Shown in pieces: positions 34,011-43,374 of a DNA stretch of 64,000 nucleotides (within the stretch, counting starts at the first letter, position 1; every line of letters starts with the position of its first letter). The stretch is from Tessaracoccus sp. MC1865 (GTDB lineage Bacteria > Actinomycetota > Actinomycetes > Propionibacteriales > Propionibacteriaceae). Under the pieces are notes generated by a model, which worked only from the letters and a program-made list of their open reading frames with translations, did no database searches and was not told the DNA's origin. The stretch is from positions 310,001-374,000 of the forward strand of contig NZ_CP072596.1 in assembly GCF_017815535.1 (NCBI RefSeq). Direction: 5' to 3'. The position numbers and the translations under genes were made by a program.

Positions 34011-34610
34011 ATGACCTTGGTCGCCCCGCCCGAGCACATCACCGCCAGCCGCATCTTCACCGAGCGGCACACCGCCTACCGCTTCACGTCGGAGCCGGTC
34101 ACCGACGACGAGCTGGCTCAGGTGTACGAACTGGCGAAGTTCACCCCCACGGCCATGAACAGCCAGCCGCTGCGGATCACGTTCGTGCGCACTCCTGAGG
34201 CGAAGTCCCGCCTGCTGCCGTTGCTGGCGGAGTTCAACCGCCACAAGTCGGAGTCGGCTCCCGTCGTGGCCATCCTCGCCGCTGACATCGACTTCCACGA
34301 GCACCTGCCCGTCGTCTCGCCCCAGTCTGCCGGAGCGCGCGACCGGTTCGAGGCCGACGATGCGATGCGCGAGGCGTTCGCGCGCAACAACGCGTGGCTC
34401 CAGGCCGGCGGGTTCATCCTCGCTGTGCGCTCCGTCGGGCTCGACGCTGGCCCGATGGGCGGCGTCGACCTCGCAGGCCTCGACCGGGAGTTCTTCCCCG
34501 GCACGTCGATGCGCAGCCTCATGGTGGTCAACATCGGCCATGTCGCCGAGGACGGCACGTTCCCGCGTAACCCGCGCCTCGCATTCGACGAGGCAGCCAG
34601 CCTGATCTGA
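34011..34610 (+). CDS. Nitroreductase family protein, RutE/HadB-like
   Basis: Predicted at 199 residues from ATG 34011, with AAGGA seven nt upstream; TATAGT (33972-33977) may be its -10 box. The FMN-binding family pattern is visible: RHTAYRFT at the N-terminus, KFTPTAMNSQPLR for the FMN loop, and VGLDAGPMGGVD before the C-terminus. The GPMGG type is seen in malonic semialdehyde reductases (RutE), but no other rut genes lie nearby, so it may serve general aldehyde or nitro reduction with NAD(P)H. Confidence 0.82.
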   Translation: MTLVAPPEHITASRIFTERHTAYRFTSEPVTDDELAQVYELAKFTPTAMNSQPLRITFVRTPEAKSRLLPLLAEFNRHKSESAPVVAILAADIDFHEHLPVVSPQSAGARDRFEADDAMREAFARNNAWLQAGGFILAVRSVGLDAGPMGGVDLAGLDREFFPGTSMRSLMVVNIGHVAEDGTFPRNPRLAFDEAASLI

Positions 34611-34660
34611 CCCGCGTCGGCCCCGGCCCCGCACGAACCTAACGCCGCCACCCGAGCCTC

Positions 34661-34689
34661 TTGTCGCGGGAAAGCGTTACATGTAACGT
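34661..34689 (+). promoter_or_regulatory. mazEF-type promoter with palindromic operator
   Basis: TTGTCG (34661-34666) and TAACGT (34684-34689) are 17 nt apart. A perfect 14-bp palindrome, CGTTACATGTAACG (34675-34688), overlaps the -10 box and ends 7 nt before the antitoxin ATG, which fits autorepression. The -10 to ATG gap of 6 nt implies a leaderless mRNA. Confidence 0.6.
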
Positions 34690-34695
34690 GGATCC

Positions 34696-34902
34696 ATGAG
34701 CGTCAGCGACAGGGTGGGGCAGTACCGCGAGCGAATGCGGGCTCGCGGGTATCGTGCGGTGCAGGTGTGGGTGCCGGACGTGCGGTCGGAGCAATTCGCT
34801 CGTGAAGCCCGTCGCCAGGCCGCCCTAGTGGCGGACTCTGACCGCAGACACGACGAGCAGGACTTCATCGAGGCCGTTGCCGTCGACTGGGACGAGGAGT
34901 GA
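34696..34902 (+). CDS. MazE-like antitoxin (DUF3018 type)
   Basis: Predicted at 68 residues. RMRARGYRAVQVWVPDVRS is the typical N-terminal DNA-binding region of this antitoxin family, and the acidic tail (EAVAVDWDEE) should contact the toxin. It overlaps the toxin start by 4 nt. The palindrome at 34675-34688 is the likely operator. Confidence 0.85.
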   Translation: MSVSDRVGQYRERMRARGYRAVQVWVPDVRSEQFAREARRQAALVADSDRRHDEQDFIEAVAVDWDEE

Positions 34903-35225
34903 AACGCGGCGAACTATGGACGGTGGCGGGCGGTGTCTACGCCTCGAAACCGCGGCCGGCGATCATCGTTCAGGATGATGTCTTCGATCAAACGGACTCG
35001 GTGGCCGTCGTGCCCCTGACCACGAGGCTCATCGACGCTCCACTGTTGCGATTGCGAATCCCCGCAGGTGGCGCGGGCGGGTTGTCCCAGGACAGCGACG
35101 TGATGGTCGACAAGCTGACAACGGTGAGGCGGAGCAACGTGCAGGTGCGCGTCGGCAGGCTCTCCAGCCAGCAGATGGTCGACTTGGAGCGACTCCTCAT
35201 GACCTTCCTCGGGATGGCCCGCTGA
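34899..35225 (+). CDS. MazF/PemK-family endoribonuclease toxin
   Basis: Predicted at 108 residues from GTG 34899. MKRGELWTV, then KPRPAIIVQDD with the conserved Arg, VVPLTTR, and SDVMVDKLTTVRR match the MazF fold, an RNA-binding SH3-like barrel that cuts mRNA at short specific sequences. Translation is coupled to the antitoxin. Confidence 0.92.
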   Translation: MKRGELWTVAGGVYASKPRPAIIVQDDVFDQTDSVAVVPLTTRLIDAPLLRLRIPAGGAGGLSQDSDVMVDKLTTVRRSNVQVRVGRLSSQQMVDLERLLMTFLGMAR

Positions 35226-35265
35226 CAGATGGCGTCAGCGGGCTCCCGCGTCGATGAACGTGGAC

Positions 35266-35844
35266 TCAGCCGGTGCAGAGCGCCTGCAACTCCGCCATGG
35301 AGGCCCCGAACTCAGTGGTGGCCTCGGTGACGTCTCCCATCTCACTCATGTCCTGGTCGACGTAGACCTTCTGGATCGCGTCGCGCATCTTCGTGGCGTC
35401 TTCCTGCACGGCGCTGGCGGCCGCCTTGACCTCCGGGTTGACCACGATGTCCGCGGCCGTGCGGTAGGCCTCGACCAGCTTGGTCCAGGTGTCCACGGCT
35501 ACCTGCGGATCCGCGGTGCCGACCGAAGCGATGTCAGCGATCGCCTTGCTCGCATCCTCGAGGGGGCCGGACATGCTCGCGCAGGCGTCCGCCACCGGCT
35601 GCTGGGCGTCCGTGCCGGCCGGGGTCGACGCGTCGGAGTCCGCGCTGGGGTCGGCGGAAGCGGACTGGGTGGTGGGGTCGGCCGACGCCGACTCGGTGCC
35701 TGTCTCGGCGGTGGTGGTGGTGTCCGTTGCGGGGGCTTCGACGGAGGCGCCGGGCGTCGTCGACTCCCCTGGGGTGCCGGAACATGCGGCGAGCCCGAGG
35801 GCTGCCATGGCGGCGATGATGGAGGTGCCGATTCTGTGATTCAT
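35266..35844 (-). CDS. Putative lipoprotein
   Basis: Predicted at 192 residues from ATG 35844, preceded by AAAGGAAAG. A lipobox LAAC places the mature N-terminal Cys at about residue 21. A low-complexity Ser/Thr/Ala/Pro/Asp spacer (about 25-85) follows, then a helical domain with two Cys (DACASM and ALCTG ends) that may form a disulfide. No family is recognised. It is anchored outside the membrane; role unknown. Confidence 0.75.
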   Translation of the reverse strand: MNHRIGTSIIAAMAALGLAACSGTPGESTTPGASVEAPATDTTTTAETGTESASADPTTQSASADPSADSDASTPAGTDAQQPVADACASMSGPLEDASKAIADIASVGTADPQVAVDTWTKLVEAYRTAADIVVNPEVKAAASAVQEDATKMRDAIQKVYVDQDMSEMGDVTEATTEFGASMAELQALCTG

Positions 35845-35964
35845 GATCTTTCCTTTCGGCGGATCTCGGTGCTCCTCATGCAGGAGCCGTAGTCGGAGCA
35901 TAACTTTCACCCGGTGCACACCGACCTGACGCGGCGAGGCCAGCCGCCGCCGTCCGATCCCCCG

Positions 35965-36501
35965 CTAAGCGACGGCTGGGACGTAACTCAGGCGCAGCAC
36001 GTCGTCGTCGACCTGCTCGAAAGCCGCCAGGCGCAGCCGCGGACGGGGCCTGGCGAAGAACGGATCCCCGCCGCCCAACACCACCGGGTGGAGGTAGGTC
36101 CGGTACTCGTCGATCAGGCCGAGCTCCGTCAGGCTCTGGGCCAAGCGCGGCCCCGCCACGGCGATCTCGCCGTCGTGCTCGGCCTTCAACCGGCGCACCG
36201 CCTCCGCCAGATCGCCGGTCACCAATGAGGCGTGGGGCCCAACCTCCTTCAGGCTGCGCGAGACGACCCACTTCGGCTGCCGGCGGTGGGCGACGGCGAA
36301 CTCCCGCTCGGCGTCGTCCCACTCGGCCCGGTCGTCGTCCCAGTAGCGCATCAACTCGTAGACGCGCCGCCCGTAGAGCGAGCCCGTCTGCGTCCGCGCC
36401 TCCTCGATGAAGCGCCGGAACAGCGTGGGGCCGGGCGCGAACTTGTCGTGATCGACGTACCCATCAAGGCTCTGGTTCATGCTGAAGACGAGCGTGGCCA
36501 T
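35965..36501 (-). CDS. Dihydrofolate reductase family protein (RibD C-terminal-like)
   Basis: Predicted at 178 residues from ATG 36501, with AAAGGAG 6 nt before it. MATLVFSMNQSLDGYVD, YGRRVYELMRYW and EIAVAGPRLAQSL match the RibD_C/YyaP/YwjB type of DHFR-like NADPH-binding fold. Actinobacterial genomes carry several such paralogues; substrates are mostly unknown, and folate synthesis is not implied. It is divergent from the glycerophosphodiesterase gene. Confidence 0.82.
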   Translation of the reverse strand: MATLVFSMNQSLDGYVDHDKFAPGPTLFRRFIEEARTQTGSLYGRRVYELMRYWDDDRAEWDDAEREFAVAHRRQPKWVVSRSLKEVGPHASLVTGDLAEAVRRLKAEHDGEIAVAGPRLAQSLTELGLIDEYRTYLHPVVLGGGDPFFARPRPRLRLAAFEQVDDDVLRLSYVPAVA

Positions 36502-36637
36502 GGCCACTCCTTTCCCCGGCGCCGGACACCGCTCAACGGTCGGGCGCGATTCAACCGAGACCCTTTCGAGGCTACCCGCCCGGATGCTGAGCCGTTCAGA
36601 AGGTGCCCAGCTTGCGAAGAGGTGGAAGGATAGGGGA

Positions 36638-37369
36638 GTGACTGCAATCTGGGCCCATCGCGGCGCGTCGGCATACGCTCCGGAGAACACGCTGCCTGCG
36701 TTCGAGCTCGCCCTCAAGATGGGTGCCGACGGCCTGGAACTCGACGTCCAGCGCACCGCGGACGGGCAGCTCGTCGTCGTCCATGACGAGGCGATCAACC
36801 GCACCTCCAACGGCTTCGGCAAGGTTGTGGACCAGACGCTGGAGGAACTGCGCGGCGCGGACTTCTCGCACGGTTTCCCCGGCCGTCGCAACACCAAGAT
36901 CCCGCTCCTGCGCGACGTGCTGGAGCTGGTCAGGGGCACCGACGCGACGGTCAACCTTGAACTCAAGAACAGCGTCGAGCTGTACCCGGGGCTCGAGGAC
37001 GACGTGCTCGCCGCCGTCACGGATGCAGGGATGCTGGACCAGACGCTGTTCTCGTCGTTCAACCACTACAGCTTGGCCAACCTGCGCGGACGGGTGTCGC
37101 CGGAGCACCTCGGCCTGCTGTTCTCGGACGGCCTCTACGAGCCGTGGGAGTACGCCAAGCGGTTCGGCGCCGGCAACGTGCACCCGCACTACCTGGCGCT
37201 GCGCCACCCGGATTTCGTGTGGTTGTGCCACGAGAAGGGCATCAAGGTCAATGCCTGGACGGTGAACAACGACGAAGACGCCCTGCGTCTGAAGCGCATC
37301 GGCGTGGACGCGATCATCACGAACTTCCCCGACAGGCTGGGCGAGACCGTCCGTCGCGGCTACCTCTGA
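36638..37369 (+). CDS. Glycerophosphodiester phosphodiesterase
   Basis: Predicted at 243 residues. GTG 36638 is chosen because the family begins exactly there (IWAHRGASAYAPENT) and GGAAGGA lies about 8 nt upstream. Catalytic and metal residues are in HRG, ELDVQRTADGQLVVVHD and NLELKN. It hydrolyses glycerophosphodiesters to glycerol 3-phosphate and an alcohol. No signal peptide is present, so it acts in the cytoplasm on phospholipid turnover products. Confidence 0.9.
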   Translation: MTAIWAHRGASAYAPENTLPAFELALKMGADGLELDVQRTADGQLVVVHDEAINRTSNGFGKVVDQTLEELRGADFSHGFPGRRNTKIPLLRDVLELVRGTDATVNLELKNSVELYPGLEDDVLAAVTDAGMLDQTLFSSFNHYSLANLRGRVSPEHLGLLFSDGLYEPWEYAKRFGAGNVHPHYLALRHPDFVWLCHEKGIKVNAWTVNNDEDALRLKRIGVDAIITNFPDRLGETVRRGYL

Positions 37370-37391
37370 GCCAGACCGCTGAGCCAGACCG
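37366..37391 (+). repeat. 13-bp perfect tandem duplication at a stop codon
   Basis: CTGAGCCAGACCG occurs at 37366-37378 and 37379-37391. The first copy contains the glycerophosphodiesterase TGA stop; the second repeats it out of use. Confidence 0.8.
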
Positions 37392-37458
37392 CCGACGGCG
37401 CGAGCCGCCCCGCGCGCTCGGGCCGACGTCGCCGAGCCGCGCTCGATAGGGTGGGCGC

Positions 37459-38355
37459 ATGAGCAACCCGTTCCGCCCAGAGCTGTGGACCCCCGTCGAG
37501 GGCTTCGAGTTCACCGACATCACGTACCACCGCGCCAAGGACGTGCCCGCCGTGCGGATCGCGTTCGACCGGCCGGAGGTGCGCAACGCGTTCCGCCCGC
37601 ACACCGTCGACGAGCTGTACCAGGCGCTCGAGCACGCCCGCACCTCCTCCGACATCGGCTGCGTGCTGCTGACCGGCAACGGGCCGTCCGAGAAGGACGG
37701 CGGCTGGGCGTTCTGCTCCGGCGGGGATCAGCGCATCCGCGGCCGCGCCGGCTACCAGTACGCGGAGGGCGAGACGGCGGAATCCGTCGACGCCGCCAAG
37801 CTCGGCCGCCTGCACATCCTCGAATGCCAGCGCCTGATCCGCTTCATGCCGAAGGTCGTCATCGCCCTGGTCAACGGGTGGGCTGCCGGCGGCGGCCATT
37901 CGCTGCACGTCGTCTCAGACCTGACGCTGGCGTCGCGCGAACACGCCAAGTTCAAGCAGACCGACGCCGACGTCGGCTCGTTCGACGCGGGCTACGGCTC
38001 GGCCTATCTAGCCCGCCAGGTGGGGCAGAAGTTCGCCCGCGAGATCTTCTTCCTCGGCGACGTCCACGACGCCGAGGACGCCCACCGCATGGGCATGGTC
38101 AACCGGGTGGTGCCGCACGCCGAACTCGAGGACGTCGGCCTGGAATGGGCCGCCAAGATCTGCGGCAAGTCACCCACCGCGCAGCGCATGCTCAAGTACG
38201 CCTTCAACGCCATCGACGACGGGCTGGTCGGCCAGCAGATCTTCGCGGGCGAGACCACCCGGCTGGCCTACATGACCGACGAGGCCGTGGAGGGCCGCGA
38301 CTCCTTCCTGGAGAAGCGCAGGCCGGACTGGTCGAAGTTCCCCTATTACTACTGA
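37459..38355 (+). CDS. menB: 1,4-dihydroxy-2-naphthoyl-CoA synthase
   Basis: Predicted at 298 residues, the longer MenB type of actinobacteria. Crotonase-fold features: RPEVRNAFRPHTVDEL, the oxyanion segment WAFCSGGDQRIRGR with the MenB-specific GGDQ, VNGWAAGGGHSLH, and TDADVGSFDAGYGSAYLARQ. It closes the naphthoate ring from o-succinylbenzoyl-CoA in menaquinone synthesis. TAGGGT ends 6 nt before the ATG. Other men genes are not in the window. Confidence 0.96.
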   Translation: MSNPFRPELWTPVEGFEFTDITYHRAKDVPAVRIAFDRPEVRNAFRPHTVDELYQALEHARTSSDIGCVLLTGNGPSEKDGGWAFCSGGDQRIRGRAGYQYAEGETAESVDAAKLGRLHILECQRLIRFMPKVVIALVNGWAAGGGHSLHVVSDLTLASREHAKFKQTDADVGSFDAGYGSAYLARQVGQKFAREIFFLGDVHDAEDAHRMGMVNRVVPHAELEDVGLEWAAKICGKSPTAQRMLKYAFNAIDDGLVGQQIFAGETTRLAYMTDEAVEGRDSFLEKRRPDWSKFPYYY

Positions 38356-38516
38356 GCCATCGCGGCAGCGCAAGGCACGCACCCGCGTCTGACAAGCGAC
38401 GACTCCCCGCGGAACCGCCGAAAAGTAGTACGTCTGACCTCTCGCCGAGGACCCCTGGATCGACCCCGCGCTCAGTAGGGTGACCGGGTAGACCTACCGT
38501 GTGGAAGTGAGGGTCG

Positions 38517-39077
38517 ATGGCGATCCTGGAGCCCTCCTCAGTTGCCAGCCTCAGAGCCGCCCTCGCCGCCGGCGCGGGGTTCAACCTGCTGCTGTTCCAC
38601 GGCCACGTGCCGGAACAGCCAGGCCAGGTCGACAACGGCTGCCTCAGCGAGCACTATCCCGCGCCCTTCGAGTCCGACGGCGAGCTCTTCCGCACCGTCG
38701 AGCACTACCTCGCCTGGCGCAAGGCGACCCTCTTCGGCGACACCCATTCCGCACAGCGCGTGCTGAGGGCAGAGTCGCCGACGACGGCCCGGGCGATCGG
38801 GCGCACCGTCCGGCCGTTCAACGACGAGGTGTGGAAGTCGCACCGCTTCGAGGTGGCGGTGGCCGCCAACGTGGCCAAGTTCGCCGCGGATCCGCAGTTG
38901 GCCGACCACCTGAGGTCCACCGGGCACGCGGTGCTGGTCAACGCCACGCCCATCGACAGGGTGTGGGGCATCGGCCTGTCGGCCGATGACCCCGCCGCCC
39001 AGGACCCCACCCGCTGGCCGGGCCTCAACATCCAGGGCTTCGCCCTCATGGAGGCCCGCCGCCGGCTGCTCAGCTGA
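38517..39077 (+). CDS. NADAR-domain protein (YbiA-like N-glycosidase)
   Basis: Predicted at 186 residues, after GGAAGTGAGGG. LSEHYPAPF, TVEHYLAWRKATLFGD, AIGRTVRPFNDEVWKSHRFE and VWGIGL are NADAR/YbiA motifs, with the catalytic Glu and Trp/Asp pocket residues present. Family members hydrolyse damaged riboflavin intermediates, and others remove ADP-ribose from nucleic acid in NADAR/DarT-type contexts. No DarT-like gene is adjacent, so metabolite repair is the more likely role. Its end overlaps the convergent gene by 8 nt. Confidence 0.85.
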   Translation: MAILEPSSVASLRAALAAGAGFNLLLFHGHVPEQPGQVDNGCLSEHYPAPFESDGELFRTVEHYLAWRKATLFGDTHSAQRVLRAESPTTARAIGRTVRPFNDEVWKSHRFEVAVAANVAKFAADPQLADHLRSTGHAVLVNATPIDRVWGIGLSADDPAAQDPTRWPGLNIQGFALMEARRRLLS

Positions 39078-40056
39078 GGTGGGAGACGACCTCCCAGGTG
39101 GGGTCGTTGGCCACCTCCACCGGTAGGGCGAGCGCGGTGGCGAGATCGAGCAGCCGCTGCGTCGCCTCCGTGTCGGGCCGGACGTAGGAGTACCACGTGC
39201 GCAGGCTGTTGAGGGTTTCGACGGCGACCAGTTCGCCGTCGGCCCCGATGCTCTCGTTGATCATCTCCTCGACCTCGTCGGCCGCCGGGCCCCGCAGGTC
39301 TTCGAGCCGGAGCCGGATGGTGACGACCTTCTCCAACAGCGGTTCCCGCGCCACGCACAGCGGCACCCTGATGCGCGCGTGGAGCTCCTTGCCGTCGTAG
39401 CGGGTGCCCTGCACCGTGGTCCACGGGCTGACGTCGGGGAGCTCGACGAACCGGGTGCGCACGTCGTCGACGAAGCGCCGCAGCGTGACGAGGTCGACAG
39501 GGTCCTCCGGCGGGCTGTCCAGGGCCTCGAGCCCACCCACCCAGCACTGCACATGCTCCTCGCCCAACGCGACGTCCACCATGGCAGCGGCCAGCGACGC
39601 CCGCTGCTCGGCGGTGAAGGGCTCGAACAACGGGTGCCACACGCCGACGTCGACCCGGCGCGCCATGTCGCGGTAGGTGATCTGGGTGTCCGCCAACTCG
39701 AGGGCGAGCCCGTCGATGTCGAAGGTCACGGCCATCGGCTCCGGTGAGCGCTTGATGAAGTTCGAGTAGGACCAGTGCCGGTCCGGCGCTGGGGCGCCGT
39801 CACGGACCCGGCGGGCCAGCGCCATCAGCCACGGCTGCCCATGGGCAGAGATGGTGAGGGTGCGACGGCTGCGCCCCGCGTTGTCGTCGATGCGGTAGCC
39901 GAGGCGCGAGTCGACGGCGTCGAGCTGCTCGGCGAGCAGCGGCCCGTAGGTGCGGACCGCAGCCTCCTCGGCGCCGGTGTCCAGCAGCGACCCCAACGCG
40001 GCTGAATGCCGCCCCCACCACTGCCAGAACGCGTCGATCCGCTGTGCCTCGTCCAT
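39070..40056 (-). CDS. Conserved protein of unknown function
   Basis: Predicted at 328 residues; TAGGCT ends 6 nt before the ATG. There is no signal or membrane segment. The N-terminal part begins with FWQWWGRHSAALGSLL, and the C-terminal 60 residues (LVAVETLNSLRTWYSYV) faintly recall DUF695-type domains, which is weak evidence. Many acidic and aromatic residues suggest a soluble alpha/beta protein. Confidence 0.6.
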   Translation of the reverse strand: MDEAQRIDAFWQWWGRHSAALGSLLDTGAEEAAVRTYGPLLAEQLDAVDSRLGYRIDDNAGRSRRTLTISAHGQPWLMALARRVRDGAPAPDRHWSYSNFIKRSPEPMAVTFDIDGLALELADTQITYRDMARRVDVGVWHPLFEPFTAEQRASLAAAMVDVALGEEHVQCWVGGLEALDSPPEDPVDLVTLRRFVDDVRTRFVELPDVSPWTTVQGTRYDGKELHARIRVPLCVAREPLLEKVVTIRLRLEDLRGPAADEVEEMINESIGADGELVAVETLNSLRTWYSYVRPDTEATQRLLDLATALALPVEVANDPTWEVVSHLS

Positions 40057-40078
40057 GACCCGAGCCTAGGGCGAGTCG

Positions 40079-41854
40079 TCAGCCCGCGTAGCTGTAGATC
40101 AGCACCGAGTACGGGGCGATGGTGAGCGTGGCGCTGGCGCCGAACCCGTCCTGGCCCTCGTCGTTGCTGTGCAGGTCGTCCGACGGGTGGTCTCCGAAGT
40201 CGTCGGAGTACAGGGTGGCGTCGGAATTGAGCTTCAACTCCCACCTGCCGCCTGACGGCAGCCCGATGCGGTAGTCGTCGCGCACCTCGCCGGAGAAGTT
40301 CGCCACCACCACGACGTCGTCGCCGATGCCGTGGTCGTACCAGCGCTGGAACGCGATGACCTTCGCGTCATCATTGCGATGGAAGACGTTGATGCCCTGG
40401 CCCTGCAGCCCCTGCGACTCGCCGAACAGGTTGCGCCGCAGCGTGATGAGGTCCGCGTAGAGCTGCACGATGCCGTGGTGCTCGCGCTTCAGATGCCAGT
40501 CGAGCGGCACGTCGTCGCGGAACCAGTCGCCCTGGAGGAACTCCTGGCCCTGGAACAGCATGGGGATGCCCGGCGCGGTCATCACGAGCGCGGCGCCCAG
40601 CGTGGAGCGCTTCTGCGCGAACCAGCCCTGCTGGTCGCCGGGCTGGACCTCCGCCACGACCCTCGCCTTGCCGTTGGCCACCTCGTCGTGCGACTCGGTG
40701 TAGACCACCCGGCGGAACGCGTCACCGTCGTAGTTGAAGGTGAGCGCGTCGGCGATGGCGTCGATGCTGCGGTGCGCGTCGTCGTATTCCTGCAGGGCCT
40801 TGCGCACCGGGTGCACGAAGTTGGGGTCCCACTGCGCGTGGTAGCCCGCGCCGTCGTTGTCCAGGCCGGTGACCAGCGGGTTGGAGTGCATGTCCTCCGC
40901 GATGAGCAGCGCCCTGGGGAACTGGGCGCGGATGTCGCGGTTGATCCAGGACTGCAGGGTCCAGCCGTCGATGATGTCGAAGCCCGTGGCGTCCACGGAG
41001 CGCATGTACGGCGTCATGTCGTAGCGCAGCCCGTCGACGCGGTACTCGCGCAGCCACATCAGCGCGTTGTCGTGGATGAAGCGACGCACCTCGGCCCGGC
41101 CGTAATCCGGGCGGGTGTCGCCCCACGGGGTGCTGGAGCGGTGGTCGTTGTAGAAGTAGATACCGCCCTTGTCGTTCTCCTGCCACCCGTCGAACTGCCA
41201 CAGGTCCAGGTCTGACGGGCCGAAGTGGTTGTAGACCACGTCCTGGATCACGGCCAGGCCCATGCGGTGCGCCTGCTTCACGAACTCGCGGTAGGCGCGG
41301 GGGCCGCCGTAGGTGGATTCGACGGCGAAGATGTGGGCGGGGTTGTAGCCCCAGGACAGGTCGCCGGCGAACTCGGCGATGGGCATGAGCTGGATGGCGT
41401 TGCAGCCCAGGTCCAGGACGTGCTGGAGCTTCTCGGCCATCATCGTGAAGCTGCCGGTGTCGTCGCTCTTGGTGAAGAACGAGCCGACGTGGGCCTCGTA
41501 GATGACGATCTCGTTGTGCGCCGGAGGCTCGAAGCTGTCGTCCTCCCAGTCGAAATCGAGGGGGTCGACGATGACGGTGTTGCCGACGGAGTTCGTCACC
41601 TCGCGGGCGTAGGGGTCGTTGCGGTGGAGTTCGAGGCTGCCGTTGGTCAGCAGGTACTTGTACTCCTGACCCGCCTCGGCGCCCTCGACGTAGCCGTACC
41701 AGTACCCCTCGTCGTTCTCCCTGGTGAGGGGATGTGCCGTGGTGTCCCAGCCGTTGAAGTCGCCGGTGACGCTGACGCTGTCGGCGTTCGGCGCCCACAC
41801 CCGGAATCCGACGCCACCCTCGGCGACGATCGCGCCCATACCCTCTAGAACCAC
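40079..41854 (-). CDS. GH13 alpha-amylase family enzyme, 1,4-alpha-glucan branching type
   Basis: Predicted at 591 residues. GTG 41854 is preferred to a start 15 codons earlier because AAAGGGG lies 5 nt before it. A CBM48-like early-set domain (VTGDFNGWDTTAHP) begins the protein. The GH13 barrel has VIQDVVYNHFG, GLRYDMTPYM (nucleophile Asp), LIAEDMHSNP (acid/base Glu) and TESHDEVANG (third acid), then a beta C-terminal domain ending in PYSVLIYSY. This resembles short branching enzymes that act on glycogen or stored alpha-glucans; an amylase role cannot be excluded. Confidence 0.85.
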   Translation of the reverse strand: MVLEGMGAIVAEGGVGFRVWAPNADSVSVTGDFNGWDTTAHPLTRENDEGYWYGYVEGAEAGQEYKYLLTNGSLELHRNDPYAREVTNSVGNTVIVDPLDFDWEDDSFEPPAHNEIVIYEAHVGSFFTKSDDTGSFTMMAEKLQHVLDLGCNAIQLMPIAEFAGDLSWGYNPAHIFAVESTYGGPRAYREFVKQAHRMGLAVIQDVVYNHFGPSDLDLWQFDGWQENDKGGIYFYNDHRSSTPWGDTRPDYGRAEVRRFIHDNALMWLREYRVDGLRYDMTPYMRSVDATGFDIIDGWTLQSWINRDIRAQFPRALLIAEDMHSNPLVTGLDNDGAGYHAQWDPNFVHPVRKALQEYDDAHRSIDAIADALTFNYDGDAFRRVVYTESHDEVANGKARVVAEVQPGDQQGWFAQKRSTLGAALVMTAPGIPMLFQGQEFLQGDWFRDDVPLDWHLKREHHGIVQLYADLITLRRNLFGESQGLQGQGINVFHRNDDAKVIAFQRWYDHGIGDDVVVVANFSGEVRDDYRIGLPSGGRWELKLNSDATLYSDDFGDHPSDDLHSNDEGQDGFGASATLTIAPYSVLIYSYAG

Positions 41855-41924
41855 GATGGCCCCTTTCTGATCTCGCCTCAGAGTAGGGGATGTCTCCAAG
41901 CGTGCGCTGGGAGTGGAGGGTGGC

Positions 41925-42686
41925 TCAGAACAGCACGAGCAGCAACGCCCATGCCGACGCCACGATCTCGACGACGCCGATCTGCCCCGGCGAGCGACGC
42001 CGACGCGGCAGCCACCAGGCGCGCGCGATGAGGGCCGCTGCCCACATGGGCCAGCCCCAGCCGAGCCAGCCGACGATGGCCGCCGCCAGCACCAGCGCGC
42101 CGAGCGCCACGTGGTAGAACAGCGACCGCTTCGCCGAGCGGGGGTCGTTGCGCTCCCGGATGAGTGCCTTCACGTGCAGCACCGTGCCCACGAAGTAGGC
42201 CGTGATGGCCACCACGACGGCGACCTCGTCAGCCCGGACGAAGTCCACCCCCGCGGTGCTGCGCAGCACCGCCATCAGGCCGCAGGACGCGACGATCGTG
42301 AGCACCCCGGAGAGCACGGTGCGTTCCCGCTTGGAGGCCGCCAACCACAGCGCGCTACCGAGCAGGACGGCGTACAGCGGTGCCCACAGCAGCAGCGACC
42401 AGCCCCGGAACCACAAGGTGACAAGGCCCGCGACGACGGCGATGGCGCCGTAGACGGCCACGGCGGGGTAGTACGAGGGGCGGCGGCGCGGCGCGGCCTT
42501 CAGCGCCAGCGTGAGCGCGTGGTAGGCGAAGTAGCCGATCAGCCACGTGACGCCCAGCGCGGCGTCGCCACCGTCGAGGGGGCGGTAGGGGGCCACCAGG
42601 ATCAGCCCGGCGAGGAACGGGACGATGATCATCGCCCAGGCGCCGTGCTGGTTGGTCATCCACCCCTTGGACGCTCCCTTGGCCAT
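41925..42686 (-). CDS. YwiC-like integral membrane protein
   Basis: Predicted at 253 residues with seven or eight hydrophobic helices. The family start NQHGAWAMIIVPFLAG is present, as are basic loops RRRPSYYP and SKRERTV. In bacilli ywiC lies near nitrate respiration genes, but no such genes are here and the function is unknown. TAGGTT ends 6 nt before the ATG. Confidence 0.82.
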   Translation of the reverse strand: MAKGASKGWMTNQHGAWAMIIVPFLAGLILVAPYRPLDGGDAALGVTWLIGYFAYHALTLALKAAPRRRPSYYPAVAVYGAIAVVAGLVTLWFRGWSLLLWAPLYAVLLGSALWLAASKRERTVLSGVLTIVASCGLMAVLRSTAGVDFVRADEVAVVVAITAYFVGTVLHVKALIRERNDPRSAKRSLFYHVALGALVLAAAIVGWLGWGWPMWAAALIARAWWLPRRRRSPGQIGVVEIVASAWALLLVLF

Positions 42687-42732
42687 GACCCCAACCTATC
42701 GGCCGCCCCGCGGGGGACGAGCGACGGGGTGC

Positions 42733-43374
42733 CTACTCGGCCAGGCCGTACAGGCGGTCGCCGGCGTCGCCGAGGCCGGGCACGATGTAGCCGGCCTCGT
42801 TGAGGCGCTCGTCCAGCGAGGCGACCACGACGCGGCACGGCACCTGCAGGTCGCCCAGGAGGTGCTGCAGCTTCTCCACGCCCTCGGGCGCAGCGGTCAG
42901 GCAGATGGCGGTGATGTCGTCCGCCCCCCGGTCCACCAGGTACTGGATGGCGCCGCCGAGTGAGCCGCCGGTGGCGAGCATCGGGTCCAGTACGTAGCAC
43001 TGCCGGCCCGACAGGTCCTGCGGGAGGCGCTCCGCGTAGGTCATGGGCTGCAGGGTCTTCTCGTCGCGGATCATGCCGAGGAAGCCCACCTCCGCGGTGG
43101 GCACCAGGCGCAGCATGCCGTCGAGCATGCCGAGCCCGGCGCGCAGGATGGGCACCACCAGGGGCGCCGGCTGCGCCAGCTTCACACCGGTGGTGGGGGC
43201 GACGGGCGTCTCGATCTGCACCTCATGGACGCGCACCCCGCGGGTCGCCTCGTAGGCGAGCAGGGTGACGAGTTCCTCCACGAGCAACCGGAAGACCGGC
43301 TGCGGCGTGTTCTTGTCCCGCAGGACCGTGAGCTTGTGATGGACGAGCGGGTGTTCGACGACGTGTAGTTCCAC
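42733..43374 (-). CDS. upp: Uracil phosphoribosyltransferase
   Basis: Predicted at 213 residues from GTG 43374, which gives the family start [17 protein letters not shown] and the usual 208-213 residue length. [13 protein letters not shown], the PRPP loop [12 protein letters not shown] and the C-terminal uracil-binding [11 protein letters not shown] are intact. It converts uracil and PRPP to UMP in pyrimidine salvage. Divergent from the TadA-partner gene. Confidence 0.96.
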   Translation of the reverse strand: MELHVVEHPLVHHKLTVLRDKNTPQPVFRLLVEELVTLLAYEATRGVRVHEVQIETPVAPTTGVKLAQPAPLVVPILRAGLGMLDGMLRLVPTAEVGFLGMIRDEKTLQPMTYAERLPQDLSGRQCYVLDPMLATGGSLGGAIQYLVDRGADDITAICLTAAPEGVEKLQHLLGDLQVPCRVVVASLDERLNEAGYIVPGLGDAGDRLYGLAE

